A stretch of 64,000 bases of DNA from Metabacillus rhizolycopersici (GCF_020075705.1 NZ_JAIQUM010000006.1:62001-126000); one strand, 5' to 3'. Numbered from the stretch's first letter, positions 7,679-17,245 are shown. Notes: a model not told the origin generated them from the sequence alone. A program made the numbers and translations.

Positions 7679-8749
7679 GTGAAAACGATTAATATTATTG
7701 AAACTCGGGTAAGGGGCTTTATCGAAGACATTCAACACCCGAAACAAAAAAAGAAAATCAATCTTAATGAAATTGAACATCATATGAGGCAACAAATCGA
7801 AGCCTACTTTGATATGGGTGGGTATACTCTTTTCCACGCCGCAATCGAAAAGCTAGAGGAGGAAGGACAACTGACTCCTATTCAAAATAATCAACAAAAT
7901 GGAAGAACACCAGCCCTTTCCTTATATTACTGGGTAAACATAAAAAAAGAAGAAACAAAATGGGACCGACTCGAGATGATGAAACGCAGCGATCTGTTTG
8001 ATTTCTCTTACTATGAAAATAATCCCGAATGGCAGACAAAAGAAGAATGGAAACGAATTGAGAAGTTGTACCTTTTTCTCCAGTCTAATGAAGAAAGAAA
8101 AACTGTTTCATTAGAAGAAAGAAGTTTGGAACTATTTGGGCATGAAAAATTTCTTACTGATGACTCATTGTTTCCGGAGGGTAAGGGATTTCTAAAACGG
8201 ATTGGTGTGTCAATTGATCAACTAAAAGGAACAAAATATGGAGAACCATTTGTCTATTGGACAAAGCAAGGAAAGGAAATAAACGACTTTCAACGAGTGT
8301 TAATTGTTGAGAATCTATCTTTTTTTCACACATGTGTGCAGTTACTTGAGTCCGATTCACTCGATTATGAACCTGATCTCATTATCTATGGTGAAGGTAA
8401 AAAGATTGAGCGGAGCTTTTCGTTTTTCTTTCGTCTTTTTCCAGCAAAACCATACTTGTTTTATTATTGTGGAGACATTGATGCGGAAGGCTATAGTATG
8501 TTGCTTCGTCTTATCGATAAATATAGCGATTGTAGTATCCATCCTGCATTGAAGATTTACCGAAAAATGCTTGATTGTGTTGAGCAGGCTAACAATCAAA
8601 TCAATCAGGTGAAGAATGAGGAGCATCGTGATCGCTTCTTTAGCTGGTTTTCTGATGAAGAACAAGAAGTGCTACAACAACTATGGAAGGCGGAAAAACG
8701 CATTCCACAAGAAGTGCTGACCGTCGAAACATGGAGGAGATGGCTATGA
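7679..8749 (+). CDS. jetD: Wadjet nuclease subunit JetD (Toprim fold)
   Basis: A 356-residue JetD, the topoisomerase VI A/Spo11-like subunit that cleaves plasmid DNA once the JetABC motor has sensed a small closed circle. The C-terminal Toprim (DUF2220-type) domain shows the acidic triad: Glu211 in VLIVENLSFF, and Asp266/Asp268 in CGDIDAEGYS. The N-terminal half (about 1-190) is a helical DNA-binding arm, less conserved. GTG 7679 is the first standard start, but AAGAAGGTGA sits right on it. That site spaces properly (6 bases) to an in-frame ATT at 7688, so ATT initiation is possible. The stop overlaps jetA's ATG as ATGA, implying coupling. The gene lies first in the operon, unlike the ABCD order of type I systems. 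Confidence 0.85.
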   Translation: MKTINIIETRVRGFIEDIQHPKQKKKINLNEIEHHMRQQIEAYFDMGGYTLFHAAIEKLEEEGQLTPIQNNQQNGRTPALSLYYWVNIKKEETKWDRLEMMKRSDLFDFSYYENNPEWQTKEEWKRIEKLYLFLQSNEERKTVSLEERSLELFGHEKFLTDDSLFPEGKGFLKRIGVSIDQLKGTKYGEPFVYWTKQGKEINDFQRVLIVENLSFFHTCVQLLESDSLDYEPDLIIYGEGKKIERSFSFFFRLFPAKPYLFYYCGDIDAEGYSMLLRLIDKYSDCSIHPALKIYRKMLDCVEQANNQINQVKNEEHRDRFFSWFSDEEQEVLQQLWKAEKRIPQEVLTVETWRRWL

Positions 8750-10251
8750 ACGAGTCATGGGAAGGATTCGCACAGCGAATGAAACGGTTAAATCCTCTAT
8801 TTGAGCTCGGAAAAGGAATGGAAATTGGGGAATTAAAACCATATATTCAGACCATTCTCATGCACGTCCTACTGACAATTTTCTACCGTGAATTAAATGA
8901 TGATGATAATCGAAAGAAGTCAGATATTATGTTTATGGTAGAAGATTCCATCAGGCAAATGAAACTAATGGGCGACCAAAAGCAGATTGAACGGATTACA
9001 ACTGGTCTTTTGCATCAAGGAAAAGAGGAATTTAGTAAACCGTTTGAAGCTCTGTACTATAACGAAGTGAGACATTCATGGGAAACACAGACGTTTCGTT
9101 ACGTCACAATGGATGAACAGTATACGAATCTCGAACTAGGTGGCTCGATTGTTTATAAGTTAACAGATGTTGCCCAAGAAATGATTTTCATGAGTCGTGA
9201 GATTGCAGAGGAGTTCTCCATTACAATTGAACAGCTTTATAGTATGCAGTTGATCAAAAACGGAAATTTCAAAAAAGCGACCCGAAATCTTGACCATCTC
9301 ATATCACGTGTCAATCGCTTGATGACGAATGAGTATGCCTTCCAAAAAGAAATGATCAATAATCCGAAAATCCTTGTGATTGAACAAGAACGGCAAAGAG
9401 AAGATAATCGCGGGGAGATTGAGCAGCAATTCGAAGAAGAAAAAAGTCATTTTCGCACAATCAGCTCGATGATTGAAAAGGTAAGACGAACGGATGAAGA
9501 AGATGGATTTGTTCAAACAGAATTGATGCTCCTCCAAGAAAAAATCGAACACACTCGGCAAATACACGACCGTTTTGCTAAGCTTGTCATTCAAAATATA
9601 TCCTATGAAATGAAGTTAAAAGCAGAGAATCCGTCGTTATTCTGGGAAAATAGCCTCGTTTCGTTCCGCGAACAGATTTACGAAAATTGGTTTATGAAGG
9701 AGGGTGTTCGAAACTTTTCGGTCGTTGAACGTATTATTGCACCACTTTTCTCCCCGAAAAATGACTTCATCTTACCACTAGATTGGATATGGGGAGAACA
9801 GGACTTGATTGAAAAACAAATTGTAGAGGAAGTAAACGAGGAAAACGAAGAAGAGGAAGTAATGGAAAGACGGATTACGGATTGGTCATCTGTCGTGAAT
9901 GCGTGGAGTTATGTCTTTGAACATTTGCAGCAATTTGGCGAATTTTCTTTGGCTACGCTAGCGGAATTACCACTTGACGTCCAAGATCAATGGTTTGAAG
10001 AAAGTGAAACATTAGATTTATGGATGATGTTTGATAAAAAACCACTAAGCGTACAAGTAGCAAATCGAAAAGAAGAAGCATTGAGCGATGAAAGAGAACG
10101 TCTTCTCCATAAACTTATGAATGAATATCCGCAGTTTCAATCATTCGAAGGAACCAAAATCTATACAGAGTTTGACCATCGTGCAGACCCTATTATTTGG
10201 AACCGGACCAAAATAACACCCTTTAAAATATGTGTACAGGAGGGGAAATAG
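8746..10251 (+). CDS. jetA: Wadjet kleisin-like subunit JetA
   Basis: A 501-residue protein in the position and size of JetA, the MukF-like kleisin that bridges the JetC heads and carries JetB. It starts with a helical winged-helix-like region (about 1-110). A long helical middle follows with a coiled-coil stretch (about 230-300: EQERQREDNRGEIEQQFEEE and onward), and an acidic linker EENEEEEV near residue 365. The C-terminal domain is predicted mixed alpha/beta. ATG 8746 is chosen because GGAGGAG lies 6 bases upstream and the codon overlaps the jetD stop; frames starting upstream would sit inside jetD. Homology is inferred mainly from operon context, size and fold pattern, since kleisins are poorly conserved. 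Confidence 0.8.
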   Translation: MNESWEGFAQRMKRLNPLFELGKGMEIGELKPYIQTILMHVLLTIFYRELNDDDNRKKSDIMFMVEDSIRQMKLMGDQKQIERITTGLLHQGKEEFSKPFEALYYNEVRHSWETQTFRYVTMDEQYTNLELGGSIVYKLTDVAQEMIFMSREIAEEFSITIEQLYSMQLIKNGNFKKATRNLDHLISRVNRLMTNEYAFQKEMINNPKILVIEQERQREDNRGEIEQQFEEEKSHFRTISSMIEKVRRTDEEDGFVQTELMLLQEKIEHTRQIHDRFAKLVIQNISYEMKLKAENPSLFWENSLVSFREQIYENWFMKEGVRNFSVVERIIAPLFSPKNDFILPLDWIWGEQDLIEKQIVEEVNEENEEEEVMERRITDWSSVVNAWSYVFEHLQQFGEFSLATLAELPLDVQDQWFEESETLDLWMMFDKKPLSVQVANRKEEALSDERERLLHKLMNEYPQFQSFEGTKIYTEFDHRADPIIWNRTKITPFKICVQEGK

Positions 10252-10998
10252 ATGAACGCAGAAATCATCAAAAAAGCATCTGCCGTGTTCTTTGCCTTGT
10301 TGAAAGAAAATGTAATCGACGAATCTAGCGAACAATTCCATGCTTATTACGAGCCGGAAGTGAGACAGACAGTTCTGATGCTTGCGGACGAATCTGGTAC
10401 ATATATCATTGAATCACCAAAACGCATCCATCTTGTTGTACAGCCAACTGGATCGGTCTTTGCGACTAATTTTACTCACATGCGTGACAAGCACAAGCAG
10501 GTAGAAAGTAAGAAACACTTTCATCTTCTCAGTGTCATTGTAATGGCGTTTTTAGCAATGATTGATCGTAATCAAGCAGCGAAAATACGCACGAAACGAG
10601 AAGGGATCACATACTACGCACTTGAACGACAAGTGAACGAAGTTATTACAACATGGGCGGCCCTTTTAAAAGAGAAGCCAACATTTAGTGAAGAATACAT
10701 GATTGATATGGATGAAATTGTGACTACTTGGACCTATATGGAGGTCGATACGGATGAGCCTGGTCATAAAAAAGGAAATAAACGAACACGGATTGGGCAA
10801 ATTGCTAACGCTATGCGATTATTGGAAACAGAAGGAATGATTGTTGTCCTAGATCGAGACGATATACCGAAGGCCTTTCCGAAAACGGAACTATTTGAGC
10901 GGATCGAATACCTTTATCATGATTATGATCGTTATGAACAATTAAAAGAATTAATGACGACTAGGGGGGATGAGAATGCCGAAAATCCATCGCATTAG
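10252..10998 (+). CDS. jetB: Wadjet MukE-like subunit JetB
   Basis: A 248-residue protein between the kleisin and the SMC gene, the usual place and size of JetB. JetB is the MukE-like winged-helix (KITE) subunit that binds JetA and DNA. The sequence is helical and charged, with a C-terminal winged-helix-like segment (about 175-215, containing RIGQIANAMRLLETEGMIVVL, a typical helix-turn-helix and wing). ATG 10252 directly abuts the jetA stop, with AGGAGGGG upstream. The 3' end overlaps jetC by 23 bases. The last three genes are therefore tightly coupled, as expected for a fixed-stoichiometry complex. The assignment rests on context more than on motif. Confidence 0.78.
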   Translation: MNAEIIKKASAVFFALLKENVIDESSEQFHAYYEPEVRQTVLMLADESGTYIIESPKRIHLVVQPTGSVFATNFTHMRDKHKQVESKKHFHLLSVIVMAFLAMIDRNQAAKIRTKREGITYYALERQVNEVITTWAALLKEKPTFSEEYMIDMDEIVTTWTYMEVDTDEPGHKKGNKRTRIGQIANAMRLLETEGMIVVLDRDDIPKAFPKTELFERIEYLYHDYDRYEQLKELMTTRGDENAENPSH

Positions 10999-13900
10999 AA
11001 TTGTTGGCTTGAAATACGACGGAATGCAAAAACAATATAGAGATACGATTTTTGATTTCCATAATGAACAAACTTCAACGAATGGACTTATCGCGATGAT
11101 GAATGGTGGTGGGAAAGGGGTTTTCTTACAAACGATCTTTCAGGTATTAAAACCTGGGACTTCATGGGGAAAACAAAATAACCGTTATTACCAACAGTTC
11201 TTCTTCGATAAAAAAGAACAATTTGTCCCTTATACCTTTCATGTTCTAATTGAATGGGAGTTAGATGGATCAGATCATAGGCATCTTGTAACAGGCGGAA
11301 TGTTTTCTGCTGAACAACGAATCTCTATGAATGAAGAAACACCAAATGACAATATATCACTAGAACGTGAAGCTAAAATCATTCCGAATATTACGTTTTA
11401 TACTAGGGAGTTTGAACGGAAAAATGGTGTTGCCCTTGATCATATTCCTCTTTATGAAAATGGAGAAGTAGCTGATACAGAAGAACTAAAAGATTATTTG
11501 AAATGGAACGGGTATGATGTGTACCGTGACATGAAAAAACATTACCGCATTTTAGATACTTACGGCATCAGCAGAAAAGACTGGGATATTATGAAAGACA
11601 TCAATAAAGATGAGGGTGGGGTGGGCAAATATTTTGAAGGTGCTGAAGATGATCATTCCCTTTTTCAAAAACGGATTATCCCAACAGTGAGCCAAGTTTT
11701 GCATCGCGCTGAACATCAAAAAAATGACCTCGTAGATATCTTTAAGAGCCAAGCAAGTATTGCAAAAGATCTCCCCGTCCTTTTAAAAAGAGAGCAAGCA
11801 CACAGAGAATTTTTGGAGGATATTCTGCCATTTGAAGGACAAATTGCAATCGGTGTTGAGCACGAAGAAATTGTCCGAACGAGTACAAAAGAGGGGCAGC
11901 AACTTCTTGGTGCGTTAGAACATGTCATCGATATGGAAAAAGATGCACTGTTAGCGCTTGAAGAGGAACTAGAGAAGCTAGATGATCGTTTAAAACTCTT
12001 ACGCTTTGAAAAAGACAACTTAGAGTATGCAAAAGCATACCGGGAAGTGAGCAAATGGGAAAAACAGCTTGCAGAGGATAAGGAAACGCATCAACAGCTA
12101 CAAGAAAAGGTCAATGAAAAAAACGAATTGAGAGAAAAGGCAGCTTTTGCGCTTTTGCTGAAAGAATGGAGCGAAATCGAACAAACCATTGTGTCTCTTT
12201 CAGAACAAATCAAAAAATTAGAGCAAAACAGTGGGTTGGAACAAGTGAACCAACGCATGGAAGAAATAAAAATTGAGGCGACGAAGCAATGGGAAGAAGT
12301 ATATCAAGCGCTAAAAGAAGAAAACAAGCAATATCAAGGATATAAACTGTTTATAGAAAACAGAAGAAGAGAGCTCACAACGCAAGATAAACAAAAAACA
12401 AAAGAAATCGCACAAACGAGTTCAGAAATAGACGTCTTGCATAGTCAGATCCATGCATTTGAAACGAAGAGAGATGGACTGATTACCCTTTTGGGTGACC
12501 GTATGACGTACGACTTAAAAGGATTTATTGAGAGTTTACAACAAAAATGCGAATCCTACCAAATTGAAATGGACAAGTTATCTCAAAGCGAAGAACAATC
12601 TCGGGAACTTCAAAACGCACGCTCCATGTCAATAGGGACGATCCGTCAATCTTTAAAGCAAATGGAGGAAAAGTGTAGCGAGTTCAAGGAGGCATATAAA
12701 AAGCAACAGCAAAAAGAAGAAAAACTACTTGATAAGCTTCGCTCGATACTAGATGATGCTGTAGGGCCATTCACACAAGCTCTTCTTTCGAAATATGCAA
12801 CAGGTGTGGAGGAATTAGTAGCACAAAATCATGCGCAAAGTGAACAAATCAAAAAAGAACTGTGGGAAACACAGCTGGACCATTACTTAAATGATGAACA
12901 ATTTTGGATTGCAAACCAGGATGTTAAGCAATTAAAAGAGTGGATTGACAAAAAAACGGGAATTGATGTTTTTTATGGTACTCAATTTCTCCAATCAATA
13001 AACGATGAAGAACGTTTGCGCTATTTAGATGCTTATCCATTGCTTCCATTCGGTCTTGTTGTGAGTCAAAGTCAGTGGCAAAAAATCAATCAGCAGGTTT
13101 TAGCAGGGCGACAATTCAAAAGTCCTGTGCCAATTTATATGAGAGAGAAAATGACGGGAGCGGAACAGCTTTCGTTCGTGGTGATCAACGGAGATGAACG
13201 TGGATTATTAACAGACAAAAACTCATTTATGAACTGGAAATCATCCATTGCCAAACAAATTGAAGAGAAAAAAGATACGTTAACTGAGTATGAAAAAACT
13301 GCAATTTCACTTCAACGTACCCTAAAAGAAATTGATCGAATCCAAGCAGGAGAAATGTGTATCGATATTGAGAAGGCTCTGGAACATGAAGGATCTACTA
13401 TTCTCCTCACAAAAGCAGAACTAAAGCAGATAATAAAGGAAGAGCAAAAAGAAAAAGAAAATCAAATCCAATTGCGTGACCAAATGGATAAGGCAAAAGC
13501 CGTCATTGAAAAGTCGACAAAAGAATTAGAAACATTAATGGAGTTCGAACAAGAAGGAAACCATTATCAAGAAAATGTGCGAGTGAAAGATGAGAAAGAA
13601 AAGAAGAAAAATCACTTAATTTTGCAGCAACAAGAAATTGAAAAGGAACAACGCGACATTCAACAAATGCAAGACAAGTGGAATCAGACGTACCTTGAAT
13701 GGAAACTATCTTTCGAACAAGACATCAAGGAAATTGCCCGATTTGTTGAACAGGCAGTGTTTCCAACAGATGAAAAAAGTGAAAGCAGTGATGAAGTACC
13801 GAGTTTATCACCACATCTACTTGATGACATCAAAGGTAGTGTTGAGGAATTAAAGCAGCTTCAAAAATCGAAGGAAGAACAAGCACAAGAGCTATTAGCG

Positions 13901-15436
13901 ATCCAGGCTAGTCGTGAAGCTGAACTAAAACAACAGGTAAAACTGGAGAGGAAACTTCGCACTCAGAACAGTGATTGGAAGGAAATACCGATTGCTGAGG
14001 AGCCTATGCGTATTTTGGAAGAAATGCTACAAGCAGCCCAAAAGGAAGCGAAAGAATCGCAAAAAGCGGAACGAGAACAAGGTACAGCTGTGACTGTAGC
14101 AGAAACATCCTTAAAGCACGCGAACGACCAATGTGTAAAAGCAGAAAAGAAAGTAGCTAAGCATGAAAAACAAGCGGAAAAATGGGAAGAAATTGATCTT
14201 GATGTCAAAGAGGTAGAAATCAAGGATCGTACCAAATTAACTAAAGAGGAACTTAAAAAAACGGAAAAGCAACGAAAAGAAACGGAAACAAGCATATCAG
14301 GTTTCGAAGGCGATCTGTTAACATTGTCCGTTATCTTAAAGGAATCGGCCATTACGTTTACAACCTCTGACTTAGAACAGATAAAAAAACAAGGGAAAGC
14401 ATGTATCTTGAATTGGTGTAACAAACACCAAAATTTACAAGAAGAAGGTCAGGACAAACACGCAAAACTCGAACAGTCATTACGGAATTTGAAGCAAAAT
14501 ATCGAAGGTAAGGACTGGGAATTGCGTTTTAAACATGAAGTGTTAACTACTCTTGATCACATGGATACCCGCCATTATGAGCATATACAAAACATCGTAA
14601 AAAACATGAAACGATTCTCAAAAAGTGGATTAGAGCAGTTGGACCGCGACAAAGAACGAGCTGAAAAAGCACAGGACTTCTGGACGAGTCGTGCGAGCAT
14701 GAAAGTAATGAGTATTGCAGATGCCATTCGATCGATGATTGCAAAAATGAAAATTAAAAATGAACGAGGAGCGTTTCCTCTTGTTCAATTAAAAGAAGAC
14801 TTCCTACCGAAAAAGGCAGAAGAAGTGGAACCATTATTGAAACAACATTTTGTAGCTGCAATTGATAAAATCACTCGTCAATTTGAGACAATCGATGACA
14901 ACAACAAAGCATTAGAACAGGAAATCAAACAGTTAATCGGTGATGAACAAATTCTCTTTGTATCGCTTCGAAATCGTTATCCGGAGCTACTTGTGTATAA
15001 TATGCGCACAGACAATGCTTTTATGTATGGCAGACCACAGAAAGAACATTATTCAACATGGCAAACAATTAACCAAGGCTCGAAAACAAAATCTGATGGC
15101 AGCGGGGGACAAAAGCTGTCCGCACGGATGGTTATGATGATGATGCTATTATCTGTTAAAAGTGAAACAGATAATAGCTGGGTTCCACTCGTTTGTGATA
15201 ATCCATTCGGTCAAGCAGCATCAGCCCATGTACTTGACCCAATCTTCGCTGTCGCAGAAAAACTAAAGTTCCAACTTCTTGTGGTGACACCACCTGAACT
15301 TGTCAAAACGGAAATAAGCCAAAGATTTGACGCTTATTATAAACTGGACTTTATCCGTGAAAAAGGAAAAGAAATTGTTACCGATACAGTAGTACCCGCT
15401 TATCGTATTTATCAGGATGAAGAAGTTCTAATATAA
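10976..15436 (+). CDS. jetC: Wadjet SMC-like ATPase JetC
   Basis: A 1486-residue SMC/MukB-like protein, the DNA-extruding motor of the JET complex. The N-terminal head carries a Walker A-like loop MNGGGKGVFL with Lys47. Long Lys/Glu/Gln-rich coiled coils run from about 290 to 580 and 760 to 1250 around a hinge-like globular region (about 600-750). The C-terminal head has the signature GSGGQKLSAR (1375-1384) and a Walker B-like strand VPLVCDNPFG (Asp1408). Two positions depart from the textbook SMC pattern: Gly48 stands where Ser/Thr normally coordinates Mg, and Asn1409 where the catalytic Glu is expected. These may be normal for this branch. ATG 10976 has AGGGGGG 6 bases upstream. A strong terminator closes the operon. 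Confidence 0.88.
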   Translation: MPKIHRIRIVGLKYDGMQKQYRDTIFDFHNEQTSTNGLIAMMNGGGKGVFLQTIFQVLKPGTSWGKQNNRYYQQFFFDKKEQFVPYTFHVLIEWELDGSDHRHLVTGGMFSAEQRISMNEETPNDNISLEREAKIIPNITFYTREFERKNGVALDHIPLYENGEVADTEELKDYLKWNGYDVYRDMKKHYRILDTYGISRKDWDIMKDINKDEGGVGKYFEGAEDDHSLFQKRIIPTVSQVLHRAEHQKNDLVDIFKSQASIAKDLPVLLKREQAHREFLEDILPFEGQIAIGVEHEEIVRTSTKEGQQLLGALEHVIDMEKDALLALEEELEKLDDRLKLLRFEKDNLEYAKAYREVSKWEKQLAEDKETHQQLQEKVNEKNELREKAAFALLLKEWSEIEQTIVSLSEQIKKLEQNSGLEQVNQRMEEIKIEATKQWEEVYQALKEENKQYQGYKLFIENRRRELTTQDKQKTKEIAQTSSEIDVLHSQIHAFETKRDGLITLLGDRMTYDLKGFIESLQQKCESYQIEMDKLSQSEEQSRELQNARSMSIGTIRQSLKQMEEKCSEFKEAYKKQQQKEEKLLDKLRSILDDAVGPFTQALLSKYATGVEELVAQNHAQSEQIKKELWETQLDHYLNDEQFWIANQDVKQLKEWIDKKTGIDVFYGTQFLQSINDEERLRYLDAYPLLPFGLVVSQSQWQKINQQVLAGRQFKSPVPIYMREKMTGAEQLSFVVINGDERGLLTDKNSFMNWKSSIAKQIEEKKDTLTEYEKTAISLQRTLKEIDRIQAGEMCIDIEKALEHEGSTILLTKAELKQIIKEEQKEKENQIQLRDQMDKAKAVIEKSTKELETLMEFEQEGNHYQENVRVKDEKEKKKNHLILQQQEIEKEQRDIQQMQDKWNQTYLEWKLSFEQDIKEIARFVEQAVFPTDEKSESSDEVPSLSPHLLDDIKGSVEELKQLQKSKEEQAQELLAIQASREAELKQQVKLERKLRTQNSDWKEIPIAEEPMRILEEMLQAAQKEAKESQKAEREQGTAVTVAETSLKHANDQCVKAEKKVAKHEKQAEKWEEIDLDVKEVEIKDRTKLTKEELKKTEKQRKETETSISGFEGDLLTLSVILKESAITFTTSDLEQIKKQGKACILNWCNKHQNLQEEGQDKHAKLEQSLRNLKQNIEGKDWELRFKHEVLTTLDHMDTRHYEHIQNIVKNMKRFSKSGLEQLDRDKERAEKAQDFWTSRASMKVMSIADAIRSMIAKMKIKNERGAFPLVQLKEDFLPKKAEEVEPLLKQHFVAAIDKITRQFETIDDNNKALEQEIKQLIGDEQILFVSLRNRYPELLVYNMRTDNAFMYGRPQKEHYSTWQTINQGSKTKSDGSGGQKLSARMVMMMMLLSVKSETDNSWVPLVCDNPFGQAASAHVLDPIFAVAEKLKFQLLVVTPPELVKTEISQRFDAYYKLDFIREKGKEIVTDTVVPAYRIYQDEEVLI

Positions 15437-15444
15437 ACTGATTG

Positions 15445-15473
15445 CACCGATTTTCAACAAATCGGTGTTTTTG
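15445..15473 (+). terminator. Intrinsic terminator of the Wadjet operon
   Basis: CACCGATTT / AAATCGGTG, a perfect 9-bp stem with a 5-base loop, followed by TTTTTGG, 9 bases after the jetC stop. Confidence 0.9.
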
Positions 15474-15638
15474 GTGCTTCTAGGGACCTTAATATGTATA
15501 AAATACATCAGAACAGTGGCAAAATAGGATATGTGAAATTCTTTTTAAGTGACTTTTTTAAATTATAATTGAATTTTTATTCGTATTGTTGTATAAATAT
15601 AAATATGAATTAGAATTTCTATTTAGAAGGTGAAAAAA

Positions 15639-16052
15639 GTGAACTACCACATATCAGATAAATTACCGAAGTTTGAACAATTTGCCATTCTCCATGAAGC
15701 AAGTGGGTTAATAAAAAGTAAAAAAGGGAGCTACACTAAGGAACAGTTATTTCAAGCAGCAAAGAATAGCTGGTATCATATTTCTATTTATGACAATGAT
15801 AAACTGATTGCATTTGGCCGAATGATTTCTGATGGTATTTATCAAGCGTTAATTTGTGATGTGATGGTAGATCCAGACTATCAAAAGCAAGGTTTAGGTA
15901 AACAAATTATTGAAGAACTCGTGACGAAATGTAAAACAAGTGGAATCCAATCAATTCAACTTTTTTCTGCGAAAGGAAAAAAGCAATTTTATCATAAATT
16001 AGGGTTTGAAGAGAGAGAATTAGATGCACCGGGAATGTCTCTGACAATCTGA
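15639..16052 (+). CDS. GNAT family N-acetyltransferase
   Basis: A 137-residue single-domain GNAT enzyme, transferring acetyl from acetyl-CoA to an amine on an unknown acceptor. The acetyl-CoA-binding motif A is clear as VMVDPDYQKQGLGKQIIEEL (Q/RxxGxG/A loop), followed by the motif-B strand IQLFSAKGKKQFYHKLGF. GTG 15639 is preferred because AGAAGG ends 8 bases upstream; an earlier GTG at 15630 overlaps that site. Size and motif order match the small YncA/ElaA-like GNATs of bacilli. It stands alone between terminators. Confidence 0.85.
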   Translation: MNYHISDKLPKFEQFAILHEASGLIKSKKGSYTKEQLFQAAKNSWYHISIYDNDKLIAFGRMISDGIYQALICDVMVDPDYQKQGLGKQIIEELVTKCKTSGIQSIQLFSAKGKKQFYHKLGFEERELDAPGMSLTI

Positions 16053-16090
16053 AAAGCTCAGTGAATATACACACTCACTGAGCTTTTTGT
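16053..16090 (+). terminator. Intrinsic terminator after GNAT gene
   Basis: AAAGCTCAGTGA / TCACTGAGCTTT, a perfect 12-bp stem, then TTTGTTTT. Confidence 0.9.
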
Positions 16091-16161
16091 TTTCCTTGCA
16101 AATATAGAAAATAGCGCATAAATAATAGTAGCTGTGGAAAAGATATAACGAGGTGATGACG

Positions 16162-16473
16162 GTGGATCGGTTCCAACAAGTATATGATCAGTATCGAAAA
16201 CAAACAAATGAAATTGAAGTTAATGAAGCAAGCGGAATCAATCATCATCCAGATCAAGAGAAAATAGTAGCTGTTCGAAAAAATAATGATGGTGATTTGA
16301 TTGCTTTTCAAACTGAATCAGGGCGAGAGCTGGATTATCTCGAAGCACTCACCGAAGCGAAGGCAGGTAAGCTTGCTCATGTCGATGTATTTCATAAATA
16401 CGGTCGCGATATCTTACGCAGTGAACCAGACGGAATTAGAGAAAATAATTTAGATGCGTTACCAGAATTTTAA
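16162..16473 (+). CDS. DUF3892 family protein
   Basis: About 103 residues. The C-terminal two-thirds match the DUF3892 pattern: IVAVRKNNDGDLIAFQT, then SGRELDYLEAL, then a closing strand and RSEPDGIRENNLDALPEF. In this family that region forms a small beta domain of unknown function, sometimes found duplicated. The N-terminal 30 residues are a charged helix. Three starts lie close together (GTG 16153, ATG 16156, GTG 16162); the last has GAGGTG 6 bases upstream and is chosen. No operon partners. Confidence 0.7.
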   Translation: MDRFQQVYDQYRKQTNEIEVNEASGINHHPDQEKIVAVRKNNDGDLIAFQTESGRELDYLEALTEAKAGKLAHVDVFHKYGRDILRSEPDGIRENNLDALPEF

Positions 16474-16898
16474 ATGAAACGATAAGCTAATTCTACTAAT
16501 GATTTTTCTTAGCGACTCATTCATAACATACATCGCCATTATTCAAAGTGGAGGCTGAGTAAGTATGGATGGGTTCCATTTTTTATCCTTCACAAATACG
16601 CATGATTAGGGATTAACTAAATGCAGAAAAATAGCATGATAACGTCAGAGAATCGTAATTATTTAAATGAAATGATAGAGAAATCGAATTGAAGGTCCTC
16701 TTTCTAATGGGTGTTTTTGCGACGGTAAGCGGCATTTTTTGGAGAAGGAGATTTCTTATTTAAAGCAAAAATACTTAATTTTGTTATTTATGGTCTATTT
16801 TCGCTGAAAGGATTGACTTTAATAAATAGTACGGTAAAATGTAAAGTTAATGTTAATTTTATATTGAATTCATTGACAAAAAAGAGGTGATATGAATT
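16474..16898. other. Gene-free stretch upstream of a small unknown gene
   Basis: No supported coding frame, hairpin or repeat. A 23-codon frame at 16621 lacks a ribosome site. Nothing further could be recognised here. Confidence 0.4.
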
Positions 16899-17171
16899 AT
16901 GGAAATAGCAGAATATTGTGGAAAAACCGAATCTTCCATTCTCACTTTCATCATTTCCTTTACAGATGATATCCGTGAAAAAATTGCACAAAGGAAGCTG
17001 TTTTATAAAGAACAAATCGTACGCTATGTAAAAAAACATATCGATTTCTTCTTCAAAGCATATAAGTTAAAAGAAGCTCTATTGAAGAGTTATAAGCATG
17101 AAGTATTTAACACGATTATGTTTAGATTAAAGAATAATTTAAAGGAACATAGGGTCTTTCAATGTATATAA
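16899..17171 (+). CDS. Small hypothetical protein (90 aa)
   Basis: A 90-residue basic, largely helical protein with no family I can name. The N-terminus carries one Cys and reads as a soluble helix pair; the middle (EQIVRYVKKHIDFFFKAYKL) is amphipathic. ATG 16899 follows the strong ribosome site AAAGAGGTGA by 8 bases, and a hairpin terminator follows at 17191, which together support a real gene. An overlapping ATG at 16892 opens only a 24-codon frame. Confidence 0.5.
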   Translation: MEIAEYCGKTESSILTFIISFTDDIREKIAQRKLFYKEQIVRYVKKHIDFFFKAYKLKEALLKSYKHEVFNTIMFRLKNNLKEHRVFQCI

Positions 17172-17190
17172 AAACGCGAGCACATCATAT

Positions 17191-17245
17191 GAGAACGATC
17201 CTTTTTCTATCATATAGTAAAAGCAGGCGTTCTCTCTTTCTTTTT
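17191..17245 (+). terminator. Hairpin terminator after the 90-aa gene
   Basis: GAGAACG pairs with CGTTCTC, with a further CCTTTT / AAAAG helix inside, followed by TCTTTCTTTTT. Confidence 0.6.

Noticed and set aside
7541..7679. PadR-HAAS pair as part of the Wadjet operon
   Set aside because: A perfect terminator and a separate extended -10 promoter lie between them.
11716..12054. 112-codon reverse-strand frame inside jetC
   Set aside because: Serine-rich antisense translation of coiled-coil sequence; no start signal.
13963..14424. 153-codon reverse-strand frame inside jetC
   Set aside because: Antisense shadow of the Lys/Glu-rich coiled coil, giving a Ser/Phe-rich product without a ribosome site.
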